From an uncultured Lachnospiraceae bacterium (lineage in GTDB: Bacteria > Bacillota > Clostridia > Lachnospirales > Lachnospiraceae), in assembly GCA_902796695.1 (NCBI GenBank), contig CADBQE010000061.1, forward strand, positions 1 to 8,692: a stretch of 8,692 nt of DNA, read 5' to 3'. The translations under genes were made by a program, and so were the position numbers. Positions 6,847-8,692 of the stretch are shown in pieces. A model generated the notes under the pieces. It saw only the letters and a list, made by a program, of their open reading frames with translations, ran no database searches and was not told the DNA's origin. Positions within the stretch are counted from its first letter, which is position 1. Each line of letters opens with the position of its first letter.

Positions 6847-8228
6847 CACTTATCTCCCTTCTGTTCTTCCGCGACGGAGGCCGTGATATGGCCGTCTTCC
6901 ACGCCGCTGGTGCTCTCGCGCAGGAACAGGATGCGCAGGGTGCCAAAGATCAGCATCATATCCGTCATGATGCTCATCTTATTGATATACATCAGGTCCA
7001 TCTGCAGTTTGTCATGCGGGTCCGTGTTGTAGCGGCCGTAGACCTGGGCATAGCCGGTCAGGCCGGCTTTGACCTGCAGGCGCAGCGCGAAGGCCGGAAA
7101 CTCCTCCGTATACTGGCGGGCGATCTCCGGGCGCTCGGGCCGAGGGCCCACGATGCTCATGTCGCCCTTCAGGATATTGAACAGCTGGGGCAGTTCATCA
7201 AAGCGCACGGCACGGATCACCTTTCCCACCGGGGTGATGCGGTCGTCATGCTCCGTGGTCAGGCGGGCTACCCCGTCTTTTTCGGCATCCACGCGCATGC
7301 TGCGGAATTTGAGGATCTCGAATTCCTTCCCGTTCCGGGTCAGGCGCACCTGGCGGTAAATGGCCGGTCCTCTGTCATACAGACGGATTGCAAGCGCGGT
7401 GATCAGCATGAACGGCGAAGCGATCACAATGCCGATCAGCGAGGCCACGATATCGAAAAGGCGCTTTAATATCAGGAATTCCGGATCCGGCGCCTTGCGC
7501 TCCACGTTGAGCAGCGGCACGCTGTAGGACTGGATATGCTGCGCGCCGGCCAGGATCACATCACCCGCCTCGGGCAGGAAGTAGCCCTGGATGCCGTTGT
7601 CCACGCAGTACTGGATCAGTGCGTTGCGCAGACCGGCCTCCATGCCGACCGCGAAGATCGCTTCGTACTGCTTCAGGCTGTCCAGGTTGTTTTCCCGGAT
7701 CCGTTCATCCGGAATGCGGGCCGCAATATGGAATTTCTTCGGATTGTTTTCGATCTCGCGGATCCGCTGCAGTTCTTCATCGCTGTGATAGATCACGGCG
7801 GTCTCCTTGGGCGGGATCACCCGGAAGTAGACGCGGGTAATGAAGTTGCTCCAGAGGATGTTGAGCAGGATCTGGCCCGCCAGCAGAAGCAGGAACGGGA
7901 TCGGGTTGTACAGGCGCACCCAGGCCAGGCAGGTCAGCGCATAGACGGCCAGCACGGACAGCGTGCAGGACAGGCTCTGCGAATAGATCATGTCGCCCAC
8001 GGACATATATCCCACCAGGTAGGAATTATAGGTGCGGTTCAGGATAAAGACCATGACCGCGTAGAGCCCGGTCACGTAAATATTGTAACGCGATTCCGCG
8101 AAGCCCACGGACGGCGCCACATTTTCCATCCAGACGATCCAGAAGCTGAGCACGATCAGCAGAAAATGACCGGTGTTCATCAGCTTGATGGAGGCTGTAC
8201 TGTTTCCTTTTCTATTCGGTTCAGACAT
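6846..8228 (-). CDS. Polyprenyl-phosphate sugar-1-phosphate transferase (bacterial sugar transferase family)
   Basis: A 460-residue membrane enzyme of the polyprenol phosphoglycosyltransferase family (WbaP/CpsE type), which loads a sugar-1-phosphate from a UDP-sugar onto undecaprenyl phosphate to begin a lipid-linked glycan. Four N-terminal membrane segments lie at about 21-38, 49-64, 87-105 and 110-130. A soluble Rossmann-like middle domain (about 140-245) follows, then the catalytic domain with its membrane-dipping helix (257-282), KFRSM (307-311), the Asp-Glu dyad D344-E345 in RFDELPQL, KGDMSIVGPRPERP (354-367) and KAGLTGYAQV (387-396). The middle domain lacks an obvious glycine-rich nucleotide motif, common in degenerate members. 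The sugar is unknown (galactose, glucose or a modified HexNAc are possible). The ATG at 8228 has only a poor Shine-Dalgarno, with AAAGGG too far upstream; the next ATG (8180) has none. It is the first gene of its operon. Confidence 0.93.
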   Translation of the reverse strand: MSEPNRKGNSTASIKLMNTGHFLLIVLSFWIVWMENVAPSVGFAESRYNIYVTGLYAVMVFILNRTYNSYLVGYMSVGDMIYSQSLSCTLSVLAVYALTCLAWVRLYNPIPFLLLLAGQILLNILWSNFITRVYFRVIPPKETAVIYHSDEELQRIREIENNPKKFHIAARIPDERIRENNLDSLKQYEAIFAVGMEAGLRNALIQYCVDNGIQGYFLPEAGDVILAGAQHIQSYSVPLLNVERKAPDPEFLILKRLFDIVASLIGIVIASPFMLITALAIRLYDRGPAIYRQVRLTRNGKEFEILKFRSMRVDAEKDGVARLTTEHDDRITPVGKVIRAVRFDELPQLFNILKGDMSIVGPRPERPEIARQYTEEFPAFALRLQVKAGLTGYAQVYGRYNTDPHDKLQMDLMYINKMSIMTDMMLIFGTLRILFLRESTSGVEDGHITASVAEEQKGDK

Positions 8229-8306
8229 GGTTTCGGCGGTTATATCCCTTTCTCAGACCGTAAAAACCGGGGGAGATCCCTGCGGGTTCCCCTCAAGTTT
8301 GGGGTC

Positions 8307-8315
8307 AGTATAGCA
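8307..8315 (-). promoter_or_regulatory. Predicted promoter (extended -10) of the sugar transferase operon
   Basis: On the minus strand, TGC precedes TATACT (8312-8307), a good extended -10. No clear -35 hexamer is seen; CTTCCT is the nearest candidate, about 18 bases upstream. Transcription would begin near 8300, giving a leader of about 70 bases. Confidence 0.55.
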
Positions 8316-8374
8316 CAATCTTCCGGAGATAGGAAGAAAATTTTATCCGGGCCGTCCGCCGCGCGGCGCGATGT

Positions 8375-8382
8375 GCTATGAT
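8375..8382 (+). promoter_or_regulatory. Predicted promoter (extended -10) of trmO
   Basis: TGTGC followed by TATGAT (8377-8382) matches an extended -10, without a recognisable -35 in the GC-rich stretch upstream. The expected start of transcription is at about 8389, the A of the trmO ATG, so the transcript may have no leader. Confidence 0.5.
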
Positions 8383-8388
8383 AGGGTC

Positions 8389-8692
8389 ATGGATATCATT
8401 GCTCACATTTATAATGACTACACGGAGAAGTTCGGCGTGCCGCGCCAGAGCGGCCTTAATTCCGCTCTCCTCTCCCGGATCGTGATGGAGCCCGCCTACC
8501 GCGTGCCGGAAGCGTTCCGGGGGATCGAAGCCTACTCGCACCTGTGGCTGATCTGGGAATTCTCCCGGGTCCCGGCGGATGCGCCGTTTTCACCCACCGT
8601 CCGGCCGCCCCGTCTGGGCGGCAATACCCGTGTGGGCGTTTTTGCCACCCGCTCCCCGTTCCGGCCGAACCGCCTGGGTCTCTCCTGCGTGG
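8389..8692 (+). CDS. trmO: TrmO/TsaA-type tRNA (m6t6A37) methyltransferase (partial, 5' part)
   Basis: The first 101 codons of a UPF0066/TsaA-family protein, running off the right edge. In E. coli, TrmO uses S-adenosylmethionine to methylate t6A at position 37 of tRNA-Thr. Recognisable are IAHIYNDYTEKFGVPRQSGL (residues 4-23), the segment around EAYSHLWLIWEF (56-67), RPPRLGGN (79-86) and the family hallmark GVFATRSPFRPNRLGLS (89-105 counting from the upstream ATG at 8371, or six fewer from 8389). The ATG at 8389 matches the usual short N-terminus. An in-frame ATG at 8371 would add six residues but lies upstream of the predicted -10. Neither start has a Shine-Dalgarno. The gene is divergent from the sugar transferase operon, 160 bases apart, and probably unrelated in function. 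The C-terminal half is not visible, so fusions or truncation cannot be judged. Confidence 0.92.
   Translation, partial: MDIIAHIYNDYTEKFGVPRQSGLNSALLSRIVMEPAYRVPEAFRGIEAYSHLWLIWEFSRVPADAPFSPTVRPPRLGGNTRVGVFATRSPFRPNRLGLSCV

Noticed and set aside
8262..8292. Possible attenuator in the sugar transferase leader: GGGGA (8292-8288) pairing with TCCCC (8274-8270), then a run of five T.
   Set aside because: The stem has only five pairs with a 13-base loop, and three bases separate it from the T-run. Support is too weak to list.
8305..8541. Minus-strand 78-codon open frame at the right end.
   Set aside because: It is antisense to trmO and crosses the divergent promoter region, with no ribosome binding site or recognisable domain.

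Overview
The window looks like chromosomal DNA from a fairly GC-rich member of the Clostridia (Firmicutes). The evidence is the dcw gene order mraZ-rsmH-ftsL-PBP-mraY, Shine-Dalgarno sequences close to AGGAGG, TGnTATAAT-type extended -10 promoters, and the look of the proteins. The exact genus cannot be read from the sequence. Eight genes lie on the minus strand and read right to left. One partial gene at the right edge reads the other way.

Right part (about 4980-8388). A divergent intergenic region (8229-8388) carries one promoter per direction. To the right is the start of a trmO/tsaA-type tRNA-modification gene, which runs off the window. To the left, in transcription order, are a polyprenyl-phosphate sugar-1-phosphate transferase, a family 2 glycosyltransferase whose ATG overlaps the preceding TGA (TGATG), and lgt, 22 bases further on. 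This looks like a short operon joining two steps of lipid-linked glycan synthesis to lipoprotein lipidation. A hairpin with a T-run at 4863-4899 probably ends it.

Middle (4679-4979). This intergenic region holds the terminator, a run of spaced A-tracts, a promoter with an extended -10, and three AAAGTG-like repeats 10 bases apart that fit a MraZ operator. The autoregulatory site therefore lies just downstream of the predicted start of transcription and upstream of the mraZ ribosome binding site.

Left part (1-4678). The dcw cluster runs mraZ (regulator), rsmH (16S rRNA methyltransferase), an FtsL-like bitopic protein, a class B PBP, and mraY (lipid I synthase, lacking only its C-terminal end at the window edge). 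Spacing is tight (1 to 23 bases, or overlapping), so one transcript is likely. Together these genes serve septal peptidoglycan synthesis: MraY makes lipid I, and the PBP with its FtsL-like partner would crosslink peptidoglycan at the division site.

No mobile element, CRISPR array, tRNA, rRNA or clearly new system was seen. The points most worth a second look are a KTS triad in place of KTG in the transpeptidase, the MraZ operator array, a possibly leaderless trmO transcript, and a Tyr at the position of E. coli His103 in Lgt. Several starts differ from the longest open frame and are explained in the entries.
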